Origin: an uncultured Oscillospiraceae bacterium
Lineage (GTDB): Bacteria > Bacillota > Clostridia > Oscillospirales > Acutalibacteraceae
Assembly (NCBI GenBank): GCA_900547445.1
Contig: URGJ01000009.1
Coordinates: 1 to 56,782, forward strand
Direction: 5' to 3'
Length of the DNA: 56,782 nt
The translations under genes and the position numbers were made by a program. Shown piece by piece: positions 39,422 through 48,402 of this stretch. Below the pieces are notes generated by a model, which saw nothing but the letters and a program-made list of their open reading frames with translations, was not told the origin of the DNA and made no database searches. Numbering within the stretch: the first letter of the stretch is position 1; each line of letters starts with the position of its first letter.

Positions 39422-39455
39422 AGCAGAAAACCCGCCTTATGGCGGGTTTTCTGCT
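39422..39455. terminator. Bidirectional terminator between tRNA-Arg and pgeF
   Basis: Perfect 15-bp stem AGCAGAAAACCCGCC / GGCGGGTTTTCTGCT with loop TTAT. The GGCGGG-TTTT core reads as a terminator on both strands, suiting the convergent genes on either side. Confidence 0.85.
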
Positions 39456-39480
39456 AAAAAAGCCTTGAATATATGCAAAA

Positions 39481-40302
39481 TTATATTAATTCTATTATAG
39501 CAGCGAGATTACCCCTTTTGCCTCCTGTCGCGCGGTGGGAGTGTAGCTCGGTGTGATTACAGCAGGTGCAAAGGTCGGCAACATCGATATTGTCGGGAGT
39601 TATTCCCGCATTTATCAATATCTGCCTGTTAGCTTCCTTTAGGTCTAACATATATTTTCCGTTTGCTTTTGAAAAGATTATATTATTAAGGTCTAAATAA
39701 GTTATTTTCTTAAATTCGGCGATAACAGGGTCGTCAACTTCATAACAGCAAACGCCTATGGCAGGTCCTATCGCTGCGATTATATTTTTAGCGGGACAGC
39801 CGTATTCATTTACCATCTTTTCCACGGTTACGCGGCCTATTTCCTTAACTGTGCCGCGCCAGCCTGCGTGGGAGGTCGCGATTACTTTTTTTACAGGGTC
39901 GCAGAATAGTAGGGGAGTGCAGTCGGCGTATTGGGTAACGAGTGCCACGCCTCGCCTGTCGGTGATAAGGCCGTCAACATCACTAAATGAGTCCTTAAAA
40001 ATACCTGTTCCGCAGTCGCTTTCCGTGACCTCTTTTACGTTATTTGTATGAGTCTGACGGCTTAAAACAAGGCGATTTATATCAATTCCTGCGCAGCTGC
40101 AAAGGCGTTTATAGTTTTCGAGCACATTTTCTCTTTTATCGCCGCCCGAAAAGCTCATATTCATAGAAGAATACTGACCACTGCTTACGCCGCCTATCCG
40201 TGTAGAAAAAATGTGGCGTACTGCACCGCACTTTTCAAGCTTTGGAAATGTGATATATTTGACGCCGTCCCTATCATAAATATTGAGGGTATTGCTTTTC
40301 AT
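39481..40302 (-). CDS. pgeF: Peptidoglycan editing factor PgeF (YfiH/laccase-domain)
   Basis: 273 residues. Cu-oxidase_4 fold with the zinc/metal triad: His in RQTHTNNV (about 79-86), Cys in YADCTPLLFCDPVKKV and His in ATSHAGWRGTVKEIG. The family includes polyphenol oxidase/purine nucleoside activities and PgeF, which prevents wrong L-Ser incorporation into peptidoglycan stems. The ATG follows GGAGGT and overlaps the end of the CpsB-like gene by 29 bp, so it is last in that operon. Confidence 0.9.
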   Translation of the reverse strand: MKSNTLNIYDRDGVKYITFPKLEKCGAVRHIFSTRIGGVSSGQYSSMNMSFSGGDKRENVLENYKRLCSCAGIDINRLVLSRQTHTNNVKEVTESDCGTGIFKDSFSDVDGLITDRRGVALVTQYADCTPLLFCDPVKKVIATSHAGWRGTVKEIGRVTVEKMVNEYGCPAKNIIAAIGPAIGVCCYEVDDPVIAEFKKITYLDLNNIIFSKANGKYMLDLKEANRQILINAGITPDNIDVADLCTCCNHTELHSHRATGGKRGNLAAIIELI

Positions 40303-41023
40303 AGAAACCTCCGTTTTTTGTTATATCGTCTAAGAGCAGCTGTGAGTTGCGAATAAAACCGCTTGCATATTCCGCGCCCAATTTGTTCGAAATATACTCT
40401 AAGGCATCCTTGATTTTAGGCGGTCTCTTGTCAGGCGAATGAGAATCAGTTGCAATAAAGCTTACATATCCTTTTTTAATAAGCTTTTCAGCCGCTCGGC
40501 GGTAATAAGAGGTGAAAAATGCGGATGCATTTATCTGCGTAGGAATATTTTCGTCCTTTATGAATTTCAGAAGCTTTTTAAATGATGAAAATTTATAATA
40601 TCTTTCTATGTGAGCAATTATAGTAATTATACCTGATTTATTTTTTAAATTTCTTATATCCTCAAAAAAAGAATCTGAAATGCAGTTGTCGGAAAGTTCT
40701 AACAGAAGATAGCGGGATTCGTTGAGACAAAATTGCCTAATCGACTCACTCTCTCCGATATGGCGGTAGTACAGGATTTCGGTGCCAAGATAAATTCGAG
40801 GTAAATCTTTGCCGTCTGCAGCGGAACATAAATCCTTGTAGGCTGCGTCAGTACGATATTTGAAATCTTCAAGATTATCCGAATCTGGGTAAAAATGCGG
40901 AGTAGCTATAACGTCGGTAATTCCGTCGTCTTTCATCATTCTAAGAATTTTTATGGCTTCGTCAATATCCTTTGCCCCGTCGTCGACGCATGGCAAAATG
41001 TGCGAATGAATGTCAAGTAAAAT
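40274..41023 (-). CDS. CpsB/YwqE-like PHP-family protein-tyrosine phosphatase, probable ATT start
   Basis: 249 residues. PHP metal site DIHSHILPCVDDGAKD at the N-terminus, then IATPHFYPD, GTEILYY, IIAHIERY and FIATDSHSPDKRPP. It dephosphorylates the BY-kinase encoded just upstream. No ATG, GTG or TTG gives a protein that keeps the essential HxH: the first such codon, TTG at 40996, falls after it. AGGAGG lies 8 bases before ATT at 41023, so I place the start there (ATT 41026 is the alternative). A sequencing or assembly difference at the start codon is also possible. Confidence 0.82.
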   Translation of the reverse strand: MLLDIHSHILPCVDDGAKDIDEAIKILRMMKDDGITDVIATPHFYPDSDNLEDFKYRTDAAYKDLCSAADGKDLPRIYLGTEILYYRHIGESESIRQFCLNESRYLLLELSDNCISDSFFEDIRNLKNKSGIITIIAHIERYYKFSSFKKLLKFIKDENIPTQINASAFFTSYYRRAAEKLIKKGYVSFIATDSHSPDKRPPKIKDALEYISNKLGAEYASGFIRNSQLLLDDITKNGGFYEKQYPQYL

Positions 41024-41140
41024 AATAAATTCCTCCTGAAATTAATAAAACGGACAGCCGCAAAAAATCAGCGACCGCCCGTAGAGGCTGACTTTCGCCT
41101 GCCCAAACTTAGAAAACTAATTGTAATAATAACTGTAATA
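41024..41140 (-). other. Spacer between cpsD and cpsB genes with a hairpin
   Basis: 117 bp. On the minus strand GTCAGC-N14-GCTGAT followed by TTTTT resembles a weak terminator, and AGGAGG near its end serves the cpsB gene. The hairpin could lower expression of the phosphatase relative to the kinase. Confidence 0.4.
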
Positions 41141-41833
41141 CTATTTATGATATTTATTTTTGGTGTAGTCAGTACCGTTAAATATAATTCCGATTATATT
41201 AATATCAAGCAGCTCGGCGCTTGATACTGCGCGGCGCAGAGCCTCATGTGTAGTTATTCCCGCACGTACAACAAGCGCCATACCGCCGCATTTTTGAGCA
41301 ATTACAAGGGAATCGGACAAAAGATTTACAGGCGGGGTATCAAGAATGATATAATCATACCTCTCCTCAAAATCGGCAAGCAGAGCATCAAAAGCAGAGT
41401 CACTGAATGCTTCTGTGGCGTTCTGAGGTATAGAACCCGTTGTTAATATGTCAAGCTTAGGATTATAATGCTGAACCGCCTCTTCAAATGTGGAAACACC
41501 GCTTATAAGATTCATTATGCCATCGTCATTTTTAAGCTTTAATTTATTGTGAATGCTCGGTCTGTGCACATCGGTATCCACAAGCAAAACCTTCTTGTTG
41601 ACTTGAGAAAGCGAAATAGCAATGTTAATTGAGGTAGTGGATTTACCTTCGGAAGCATTAGGACTTGAAATCACTATAATTTTCCTATTTTCTTTCTTCA
41701 ATACAGCCATAAGATTTGTGCGGATACTTTTGTATGCTTCTGAAACCGCAAAAGGAACTTTTTTAAGCGGCTGAACGTCAACTCTGTCTTTTTCTGCGGA
41801 AGCAACCGAAGGATTGTTTTTACTGCTTACCAT
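41141..41833 (-). CDS. CpsD-like bacterial tyrosine kinase
   Basis: 230 residues. BY-kinase of the CapB/CpsD type: Walker A SSPNASEGKSTT (about 57-68), Walker A' VLLVDTDVHRPS and Walker B YIILDTPPVNLLSDS. The C-terminal tyrosine tail is short (DYTKNKYHK) with only two Tyr, fewer than in well-studied homologs. It works with the membrane adaptor CpsC to control polymer length. The upstream ATG in the frame lies in the CpsC gene; ATG 41833 is chosen, 14 bp inside the CpsC end. Confidence 0.9.
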   Translation of the reverse strand: MVSSKNNPSVASAEKDRVDVQPLKKVPFAVSEAYKSIRTNLMAVLKKENRKIIVISSPNASEGKSTTSINIAISLSQVNKKVLLVDTDVHRPSIHNKLKLKNDDGIMNLISGVSTFEEAVQHYNPKLDILTTGSIPQNATEAFSDSAFDALLADFEERYDYIILDTPPVNLLSDSLVIAQKCGGMALVVRAGITTHEALRRAVSSAELLDINIIGIIFNGTDYTKNKYHK

Positions 41834-42593
41834 TTGCAGAGCCGCCTCCTTTTGAATAGGAATAGTATTTATGCTTTTTGTCCTGGCCGGCGGAAACAAA
41901 ATCCGGAATATTTCCCAAAACGGTTAGATTATAGTTGTTTTTAACATCGTCCTCGTTCTTAATAGTGGTATTGAAGACGTGCAGTAAATAAATAACCGCA
42001 TAACAGAGAAGTGCTCCTGCGATTGCAGCAATAAAGGTAGTCTTAGAAGTTTGCGGGAAAACTTTTACCGCTTTATCCGCGGTCGTTGTAACGGCTGCTG
42101 TCGAGTTAGGAATAAATTTAAGAATATAGTCCGGAACAAGCTTCAGAAAGTTATTGACTAATGTTTGAGACTCTTCAGGCGTAGAAGCGGTGAAAGTAGC
42201 GTCAATAAACAGTGTGTCTTCATTTCGTTTCTTGATTGTTGCTCTGTTTTTTAGATCGGAATATGTATATTTATCGTCTAAATCCGAAGCAAGCAGCTTG
42301 TATATATCGTTTGTATTCAGAATGTCAATAATTGTGTTTGAAAGCTGAAGAGAGGCTGAAATGTCAGAACTGCTGACCTTTTTTGCCGATGTGGTATTTG
42401 AGGTCTGGACGGTGCTGTCGTTAATTATCGCACCATTAGTTACAACAATAGAGCCTGTCGAGGAATATCTCGGAGAAGCAATAAAATTGCAGTAAGAAAA
42501 AGCGAGAATGGCGGATACTAAAGCCACGGCTATCAAAATATGAATATACCTTAAGGCAAGCTTAAGTAACCCCACTAAAGATATGTTATTCAC
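41820..42593 (-). CDS. CpsC/Wzz-family chain-length determinant, kinase adaptor
   Basis: 257 residues. Two membrane helices, about 14-34 and 181-201, flank an extracellular domain of about 145 residues, the Wzz architecture; the short cytoplasmic tail activates CpsD. TSKTTFIAAIAGALLCYAVIYLL (split) is the second helix, preceded by the Pro of KVFPQTS. GTG start. No glycosyltransferase or Wzx/Wzy genes are near, so the module must serve a polymer made elsewhere in the genome. Confidence 0.88.
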   Translation of the reverse strand: MNNISLVGLLKLALRYIHILIAVALVSAILAFSYCNFIASPRYSSTGSIVVTNGAIINDSTVQTSNTTSAKKVSSSDISASLQLSNTIIDILNTNDIYKLLASDLDDKYTYSDLKNRATIKKRNEDTLFIDATFTASTPEESQTLVNNFLKLVPDYILKFIPNSTAAVTTTADKAVKVFPQTSKTTFIAAIAGALLCYAVIYLLHVFNTTIKNEDDVKNNYNLTVLGNIPDFVSAGQDKKHKYYSYSKGGGSANGKQ

Positions 42594-42629
42594 GGTATTA
42601 CAGTAACCCCTTTCAATAATTACAATTAA

Positions 42630-43430
42630 TTATAGCTTATTTTCGATGATATTGCAATAACAATTTTCAAGATTTGTAAAAGAATTATAAATTTCCTCAT
42701 ATGAGTTATAGGAATCCTTATAAACCTCAATCATTAAAGAGCCGTCATAGCCTTTTTCCTTAAGAACTGTAAACAACTTTTTAAAATCAAAGCCGCCGTC
42801 TCCGGGCAGGAGGCAGTCAGAGGAAATGCTGTGGTCGCTTATATGGTAATGCTTTATATTATCGGAAAATTCTTCTATAAGCTGATATGGGTCGTAGCCG
42901 CAGCGCAGCGATTGCTTAATATCTATGCAAAATTCGGCTTCTTCACCCAAAATATCCCGCATTGAACGCATAAACTCGATTTCACCCGCGCGGTAGCGGA
43001 CAACGTTTTCCTGCAAAATATGCGCGCCGTTTTCTCGGGTAATTTCTTTAAGGCGCATATAACGCTCGCAGTATTCCTCGTCGGTTAATATGCCGTTGGG
43101 TTTTCCGCCGTGCATAATAATGTATTTAGCGCCTAAGCTTGCCGCGATTTCGGAATATCTGCGGTATTGATCCTCCGATTCTCTGTACCTGCGGTCATAG
43201 TTTGAGAATATCATAAAGGACTCGGCAAGCGACATTGTCGGATGAACAGAAGCGACCGTTATCCCATATTCATTCTGAATATCAAGGAGCATATCGACAA
43301 AACTTTGCTTTAGCTCGCTTAGAGCGTTGAAAAAAATTTCAGTATGCCGAATTCCCGCTTTACCGAGGTTTTCGAGGGAAACCTCGGTTTCAAGAGGGTA
43401 GAAACAAGAGGTTGATACTCCGATTTTCAC
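42630..43430 (-). CDS. Sugar phosphate isomerase/epimerase-like TIM-barrel protein
   Basis: 266 residues, AP_endonuc_2/xylose isomerase-like fold: MKIGVSTSCFYPLE, HTEIFFNALSE, VASVHPTMSLAE, AKYIIMHGGK, ILQENVVR, EFCIDIKQSLRCGYDP, HYHISDHS, LLPGDGGFDFKKLF and MIEVYKDSY place the metal-binding Glu/Asp/His residues at strand ends. The substrate is unknown. It sits between the cps module and rqcH on the same strand, with 36 bp before the CpsC start. Confidence 0.82.
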   Translation of the reverse strand: MKIGVSTSCFYPLETEVSLENLGKAGIRHTEIFFNALSELKQSFVDMLLDIQNEYGITVASVHPTMSLAESFMIFSNYDRRYRESEDQYRRYSEIAASLGAKYIIMHGGKPNGILTDEEYCERYMRLKEITRENGAHILQENVVRYRAGEIEFMRSMRDILGEEAEFCIDIKQSLRCGYDPYQLIEEFSDNIKHYHISDHSISSDCLLPGDGGFDFKKLFTVLKEKGYDGSLMIEVYKDSYNSYEEIYNSFTNLENCYCNIIENKL

Positions 43431-43445
43431 GCGAGACTTCCTTTC

Positions 43446-45122
43446 TTATGTTGGGGTCACAAAAACAGTTTTATTTGTTGTGTAGATAACCATTCCGGGC
43501 TTTGCGCCGTTAGGCTTTTTAACGTATTTTACGGGAGTGTAATCAACGGGGACTTGGGAAGAGTCCGCCGCCTTTGAGTTCGCCGCCGCCAACGCTGCCG
43601 CTTTCATTACGGTGGCTTCTGACACCTCGCCGCCGCGGCACATAACTATAACATGCGAGCCGGGGATGTTTTTGACGTGAAACCACAAGTCGTTTTTAGC
43701 GGCAAGCACGGTTGTCAAATAATCGTTCTGGCGGTTGTTTTTGCCGACGAGTATTTTATAGCCCTCGTCAGAGGTGTATTCCTTGAATTGAGGAACAGCG
43801 GCAGTTTTTCTTTTGCGGACGCCGTTTTGCTTAATATAGCCCGCAAGGGTTAATTCTTCCCTGATTTCGGAAATTTCCGAAAGGGATTCGCTCCGCGCTA
43901 TGCTGTCAAGCACCGAATCAAAATACCTCAGCTCCTCCTCGTCCTTTTTGGTAAGAGCGGTCAGAGTCTGCTCGGCGGTATAGGTTTTTTTATAATCCTT
44001 AAAATACTTCGCCGCGTTTTTTTGCGGGGACAGCGCGGGATTAAGAGGTATCCGAACGGGCTTCATTTCATCGTAATAGTTTTCAACCTCGGCAAAGGTT
44101 GCGCCGCTTTCAAGCTTGTAAAGGTTAGCCTTCAAAAGCTCGCCGTAAATTCTTAGGGTCTCGCGGTTTTCGCACTTTTTAAGGTCGTGAAGCCTAATTG
44201 CCAGCTTTCTTTCGGTGCGTGCGCGAAGATTTGTTACAAGCTTTATAATATCCGAAGCCGCTTTTTTTATCCGTTCCGCACTTTCCCGCGCGGTATAAAA
44301 CGCGTCTAAAAGCTCGGAAAAGCTGTTAAAGCTTTTTTTTGAAAATTCAGAACCGTACTGGGAAATATCGGTATAAGAAAAATCGTAGGGCGTGCCGTCT
44401 GACTTTATAAGCATAATCGGCGTACCGCCGCTTTTTAAATCTGATATAATATCGTTTAGCGCGGAATGAAGGCTTCCCGTAATTTCTGATTTGTATACTG
44501 CCTCTCTGCAAACAAGCGGAGAGAATCCGTCTGTAACTAAAAGCAAGGCTTTAGCAGTATCGCCTGCGTGTGCGGTTGCCGCCGAGCAGATTTGGTTTAT
44601 TCCTGACGTCAGGGGATTAAGCTTTTCCTGATTAGGAGGGTATTCGTACTTTGCTCCGGGCAGAAGTAAGCGGTCGGCGGTTTCAGGGTCGCTTTTGCGA
44701 AGACAGTCTATTATTCTTCCGTCCGCTCCGACAAGCAAAATATTGGTTTTATTACCGATAAATTCGGCAATCAGGCGTATTTCCGAAATATCGCCCATCT
44801 CGCTTGTGTAGGAAAAGGTAAGCTCGGCTATCCTCTCAAGTGCGGGCTGTGTTATTTTTATAAGCCGCGCGGCTGAGAGATATTTTCTTATCAGCATACA
44901 GAACATCGGTGGTGAAGCGGGATTTTCGTATTTATTTTCGGTAAACTGCAGCCTTGCCGCACCCGCCTTTATGCAGATTAAAAGCCTTTTCGCAAAGCCT
45001 TTTTTGCGTAGCAAAAAGACCAGCTCATCCTTGGAGGGCTGGTATATTTTGTCAACGTGAGAGTCGGCAGCAGTATTAAGCTCATCTGTAATTCGGTGTA
45101 AAAATCCGCCGTCAAATGCCAT
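43446..45122 (-). CDS. rqcH: Rqc2 homolog RqcH (NFACT protein, ribosome quality control)
   Basis: 558 residues. NFACT-N domain at the start (MAFDGGFLHRITDEL), coiled coil in the middle (about 280-430) and NFACT-R at the C-terminus (ILVGKNNRQNDYLTTVLAAKNDLWFHVKNIPGSHVIV, split across 455-490). It binds stalled 50S-peptidyl-tRNA complexes and recruits tRNA-Ala for alanine tailing. Older names are FbpA or fibronectin-binding protein. The start overlaps the trmK end by 11 bp. Confidence 0.9.
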   Translation of the reverse strand: MAFDGGFLHRITDELNTAADSHVDKIYQPSKDELVFLLRKKGFAKRLLICIKAGAARLQFTENKYENPASPPMFCMLIRKYLSAARLIKITQPALERIAELTFSYTSEMGDISEIRLIAEFIGNKTNILLVGADGRIIDCLRKSDPETADRLLLPGAKYEYPPNQEKLNPLTSGINQICSAATAHAGDTAKALLLVTDGFSPLVCREAVYKSEITGSLHSALNDIISDLKSGGTPIMLIKSDGTPYDFSYTDISQYGSEFSKKSFNSFSELLDAFYTARESAERIKKAASDIIKLVTNLRARTERKLAIRLHDLKKCENRETLRIYGELLKANLYKLESGATFAEVENYYDEMKPVRIPLNPALSPQKNAAKYFKDYKKTYTAEQTLTALTKKDEEELRYFDSVLDSIARSESLSEISEIREELTLAGYIKQNGVRKRKTAAVPQFKEYTSDEGYKILVGKNNRQNDYLTTVLAAKNDLWFHVKNIPGSHVIVMCRGGEVSEATVMKAAALAAANSKAADSSQVPVDYTPVKYVKKPNGAKPGMVIYTTNKTVFVTPT

Positions 45123-45813
45123 TGCTTTGTTCCTTATTTGTTTTCAAAAGCTTTTTTATAGAATCGGAAAGCTTTTTATAATGTAAATATTCCGCATGTT
45201 TTTCGGGTATACTCTCCAGCGCGTCGGCACAATTCTTTAGCCGTCGGTACTGCTTTTGTATGTATAAAAAGCCGTCCTCGGTTTTAGGGTCAACCTTGCC
45301 TGAATAGTAAAAATACTCGGGCATTTGTGTCTTATTACCTGTATAATAAGCCGTCATAACCGAGTACAGCTTGCCGTTTTCTTTTAGCGCGGTTTCGGAT
45401 TGAATTTCAAAGCCGTTTTGAGAAAGATACCGCCTTAAAAATTCGGGGGAGGTGGTGGGCTGTAAAATAAGCAGGGGATAGGGCTGTTTGCAAAGAAGCT
45501 CGGCGCGGGATATGATACCCGAGATAACCTCGCCGCCAATACCCGCTATAATAACAGTATCGACCTCACTCTTTTTGACCGCCGAAAGCCCGTCGCAAAG
45601 GCGTAATTCTATTCCCGTAACGCCCGAAGCCGCGACGTTTTTCTTGGCGTTTTCAAGGGGGAGAGGGCGAATATCGGTTGCGATTACGCGCTCGGCTTTT
45701 TTTTCTTCAATTAAATAAATCGGCAGTCGGGCGTGGTCTGTACCCACATCGCAAACCCTTGCGCCTTTCGGCACAAGGGATGCTATCAGTTCAAGTCTTC
45801 GGCTTAAAGCCAT
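45112..45813 (-). CDS. trmK: tRNA (adenine22-N1)-methyltransferase TrmK
   Basis: 233 residues, DUF633/TrmK family. Class I SAM-binding domain: LIASLVPKGARVCDVGTDHARLPIYLIE (motif I split across 9-36), IATDIRPLPLENAKKN, LRLCDGLSAV, DTVIIAGIGGEVISGII, then a C-terminal coiled coil. ATG overlaps the upstream DUF1858 stop (TAATG), a translational coupling signal. Confidence 0.9.
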   Translation of the reverse strand: MALSRRLELIASLVPKGARVCDVGTDHARLPIYLIEEKKAERVIATDIRPLPLENAKKNVAASGVTGIELRLCDGLSAVKKSEVDTVIIAGIGGEVISGIISRAELLCKQPYPLLILQPTTSPEFLRRYLSQNGFEIQSETALKENGKLYSVMTAYYTGNKTQMPEYFYYSGKVDPKTEDGFLYIQKQYRRLKNCADALESIPEKHAEYLHYKKLSDSIKKLLKTNKEQSNGI

Positions 45814-46013
45814 TATTTGTTTTCAAAATGGCGGTTTAGCTTTTCAAGAAGCGCGTCGCAGTCGGTTCCGTGAACCTCGCACGCCTGCTCAATGCTCTCT
45901 CCGCGGGAGGCGGGGCAGCCTAAGCAATGCATACCAATCTCAAAAAAGTATTCGGCGGCGCTTGAGTCAATATCGAGTACCTCGCCGATAAGCATATCCT
46001 TTGTAATTTTCAT
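45813..46013 (-). CDS. DUF1858 family protein
   Basis: 66 residues: ITKDMLIGEVLDIDSSAAEYFFEIGMHCLGCPASRGESIEQAC is the DUF1858 signature, with the conserved CLGCPAS cysteine pair and a third Cys. Such proteins are related to a domain next to hybrid-cluster proteins; the cysteines may hold a cluster or act in redox sensing. Function not established. Confidence 0.9.
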   Translation of the reverse strand: MKITKDMLIGEVLDIDSSAAEYFFEIGMHCLGCPASRGESIEQACEVHGTDCDALLEKLNRHFENK

Positions 46014-46047
46014 TTTAAATCACCTTTCTTTTTATTCCTTTTTATTA

Positions 46048-47019
46048 TCAGAATAATTCTGTTTTTTTATTCAAATCGGTTCTTGTGTGGTTGTAAAGCT
46101 TGCGGTTGTCCATAGCCCACACCCTTGCGGAAAAGTCTTCGGCCGGGGCGGCTGATACCGCCTCGCGCATTTCGTAAATGCGTGAATCCATAAGGTCAAG
46201 CTCGCTTAAAAGCTCGGCTTCAATAAACATAGGTCTTACCGCCGCGCCGAACTCGGGCTCGCCGTGGTGGGAAAGCACCATATGCTCAAGCAGCATTGCG
46301 GTTTTCGGGTTTATATTAAGCTTTTCGGCGTATTTATCAATCACCATAGCTCCCATGGCAAGGTGTCCTAAAAGATTGCCCTCGGCGGAATAGCCCGTGG
46401 CAATGCCCGTATCGGCAACCTTAAATTCCGAAAGCTTCGCAATATCGTGAAGTATTGCGCCCGAAATTAAAAGCTCACGGTCAACAAAGGGGTAAACCTT
46501 GCAAACTCCCTCCGCAAGCCTTACTATTGAAAGCGTATGCAGAAGCAGTCCTCCGCGCACCGCGTGGTGAAGCTTAAACGCCGCGGGCCAGTAAAGTAGG
46601 GCAAGGCGTTTATCGTCAAGTATTGCGGTGACGATTTTTTTCAAATCACCGTCCGTAAAGCCCTCGGCAATCCCCCTAAGCTCGCCAAACATCTGCTCTC
46701 CCGAATAATCCGCGGATTTTACAAAATCCGCAATATTTACTCCGTCCTCGGGGGAAACAGGTCTTATTTTCTCAATCTTAAGCTGATCCGCGCCGTTATA
46801 TTGCGAAATTAACCCGCGAATTTTTATAAGGTCGTTTATGCCGTATTCGCCGTGGGTCGCTTTGTTATAGCGCCAGAGCTTGGCGTTAATCTCGCCGTCC
46901 GCGTCCGAAAGGGTCATATCAAGATATGTATCGCCCTTTGAGGAGGTCTTTTGGTCAATGCTTTTTATAAGACAGAAGCCGTCGACAAGACCGCTGCCGT
47001 CAATAGGAGTAAAGTTCAT
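46048..47019 (-). CDS. yhaM: YhaM-like 3'-5' exoribonuclease (OB-fold plus HD domain)
   Basis: 323 residues. N-terminal OB-fold (about 8-95; QKTSSKGDTYLDMTLSDADGEINAKLW) and HD domain (about 140-300) with HHAVRGGLLLHTLSIVRL, ISGAILHDIAKLSEF and HMVLSHHGEPEFG, giving the metal-binding His/HD pairs. YhaM processes RNA from the 3' end. It is 15 bp downstream of purA, on the same strand. Confidence 0.9.
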   Translation of the reverse strand: MNFTPIDGSGLVDGFCLIKSIDQKTSSKGDTYLDMTLSDADGEINAKLWRYNKATHGEYGINDLIKIRGLISQYNGADQLKIEKIRPVSPEDGVNIADFVKSADYSGEQMFGELRGIAEGFTDGDLKKIVTAILDDKRLALLYWPAAFKLHHAVRGGLLLHTLSIVRLAEGVCKVYPFVDRELLISGAILHDIAKLSEFKVADTGIATGYSAEGNLLGHLAMGAMVIDKYAEKLNINPKTAMLLEHMVLSHHGEPEFGAAVRPMFIEAELLSELDLMDSRIYEMREAVSAAPAEDFSARVWAMDNRKLYNHTRTDLNKKTELF

Positions 47020-47034
47020 ATTTCTCTCCGTTCA

Positions 47035-48312
47035 TCAGTTTTTGATAATAATGTTTTCGCGGGCAGGACCGTTGCTTACCATTACAATCTTAAAGCCGAT
47101 TTCTTTCTCGATAAATTCAATGTAAGCTCTGCAATTTTCGGGCAGGTCGTCGTAATTCTTAATTCCCGTAATATCGCATTTCCAGCCCGGGAGGGTAACT
47201 AAAACAGGCTTTGCCTTTTCGAGCAGTCCGGTAACGGGGAAGTCCTTTGTAACCTTGCCGTCAATCTCATAACCGACGCAGACCTTAATCTCATCAAGAT
47301 AGGAAAGCGCGTCGACAACCGTCAGCACCGCGTGGGTAGTACCCTGCACCTCACAGCCGTAGCGTGTGGCAACGCAGTCAAACCAGCCCATTCTGCGGGG
47401 TCTGCCCGTTGTAGCGCCGTATTCGCCGCCGTCACCGCCGTGATCGCGCATAGCCTTAGCCTCGTCGCCGAAAATCTCGCTTACAAAGGCTCCCGCGCCG
47501 ACAGCCGAGGAATACGCCTTAATAACCGTATAAATTTCCTTTATCGCATAAGGGGGAACACCTGCGCCGACAGCGCCGTAGCCCGCTATTGTGTTAGAGG
47601 AGGTGACCATTGGGTAAATGCCGTGGTCTGTGTCCTTAAGCGTGCCTAACTGACCTTCGAGCAGAACGGTTTTGCCTGCCTTGTCCGCCTCGTAAACAAG
47701 CTTTCTTACATCGCCCACAAACGGCTCGATACCCTTTTTCCATTCCATCATTTTACTGAAAATCTCATCGACCGAAAGCGGCTCTTTATGATAGAGATTT
47801 TCAATCAGTATGTTCTTGACCTCTAAAACGCGGGTAAGCTTTTCACGCAGAGCCTTTTCATCAAACAGCTCGCAAACCTGAAAGCCGATTTTCGCGTATT
47901 TATCGGAATAAAAGGGGGCGATGCCCGATTTTGTTGAGCCGAAGCTTGCCTTGCCGAGCCTTTCTTCCTCATAGACATCAAAAAGCACATGATACGGCAT
48001 AACCATCTGACAGCGCTCGGACACCATAAGCCGCGGAGCGGGAACACCCTTTTCGATAACGCCGTTGTATTCCTTTAAAAGCTTGTCAACGTCAAGCGCA
48101 ACGCCGTTACCTATACAGTTTATAACTCCGTCGTTAAAAACGCCCGACGGTAGGGTGTGCAGAGCAAATTTACCGTATTTGTTCTTAATTGTGTGACCCG
48201 CGTTTGCGCCGCCCTGAAAACGGACGACAATGTCCGCGTTTCCTGCGAGCATATCGGTAATTTTACCCTTGCCCTCGTCGCCCCAGTTGGCGCCTACAAC
48301 AGCTTTAACCAT
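47035..48312 (-). CDS. purA: Adenylosuccinate synthetase
   Basis: 425 residues. GTP-dependent ligation of aspartate to IMP, first step of AMP synthesis. VGANWGDEGKGKITD (P-loop, residues 5-19), VRFQGGANAGHT, GIAPFYSDKYAKIGF-like, LEGQLGTLKDTDHGIYPMVTSSNT (split across 225-248), GATTGRPRRMGWFD and the C-terminal GTP/base region. The frame is open 84 bases upstream; ATG 48312, preceded by GAGG, gives the standard start. No purine riboswitch is visible in front. Confidence 0.96.
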   Translation of the reverse strand: MVKAVVGANWGDEGKGKITDMLAGNADIVVRFQGGANAGHTIKNKYGKFALHTLPSGVFNDGVINCIGNGVALDVDKLLKEYNGVIEKGVPAPRLMVSERCQMVMPYHVLFDVYEEERLGKASFGSTKSGIAPFYSDKYAKIGFQVCELFDEKALREKLTRVLEVKNILIENLYHKEPLSVDEIFSKMMEWKKGIEPFVGDVRKLVYEADKAGKTVLLEGQLGTLKDTDHGIYPMVTSSNTIAGYGAVGAGVPPYAIKEIYTVIKAYSSAVGAGAFVSEIFGDEAKAMRDHGGDGGEYGATTGRPRRMGWFDCVATRYGCEVQGTTHAVLTVVDALSYLDEIKVCVGYEIDGKVTKDFPVTGLLEKAKPVLVTLPGWKCDITGIKNYDDLPENCRAYIEFIEKEIGFKIVMVSNGPARENIIIKN

Positions 48313-48402
48313 AATTCGAGACCTCATTTCAAAATACTGCGTAACCGTTTTTGCGCAGTTACAATACATTATACAATGTACGTCGGGATAATTCAAGACT
48401 TT

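Noticed and set aside
39194..39457. 87-codon plus-strand frame
   Set aside because: It runs through tRNA-Arg and its terminator, so it is not a protein gene.
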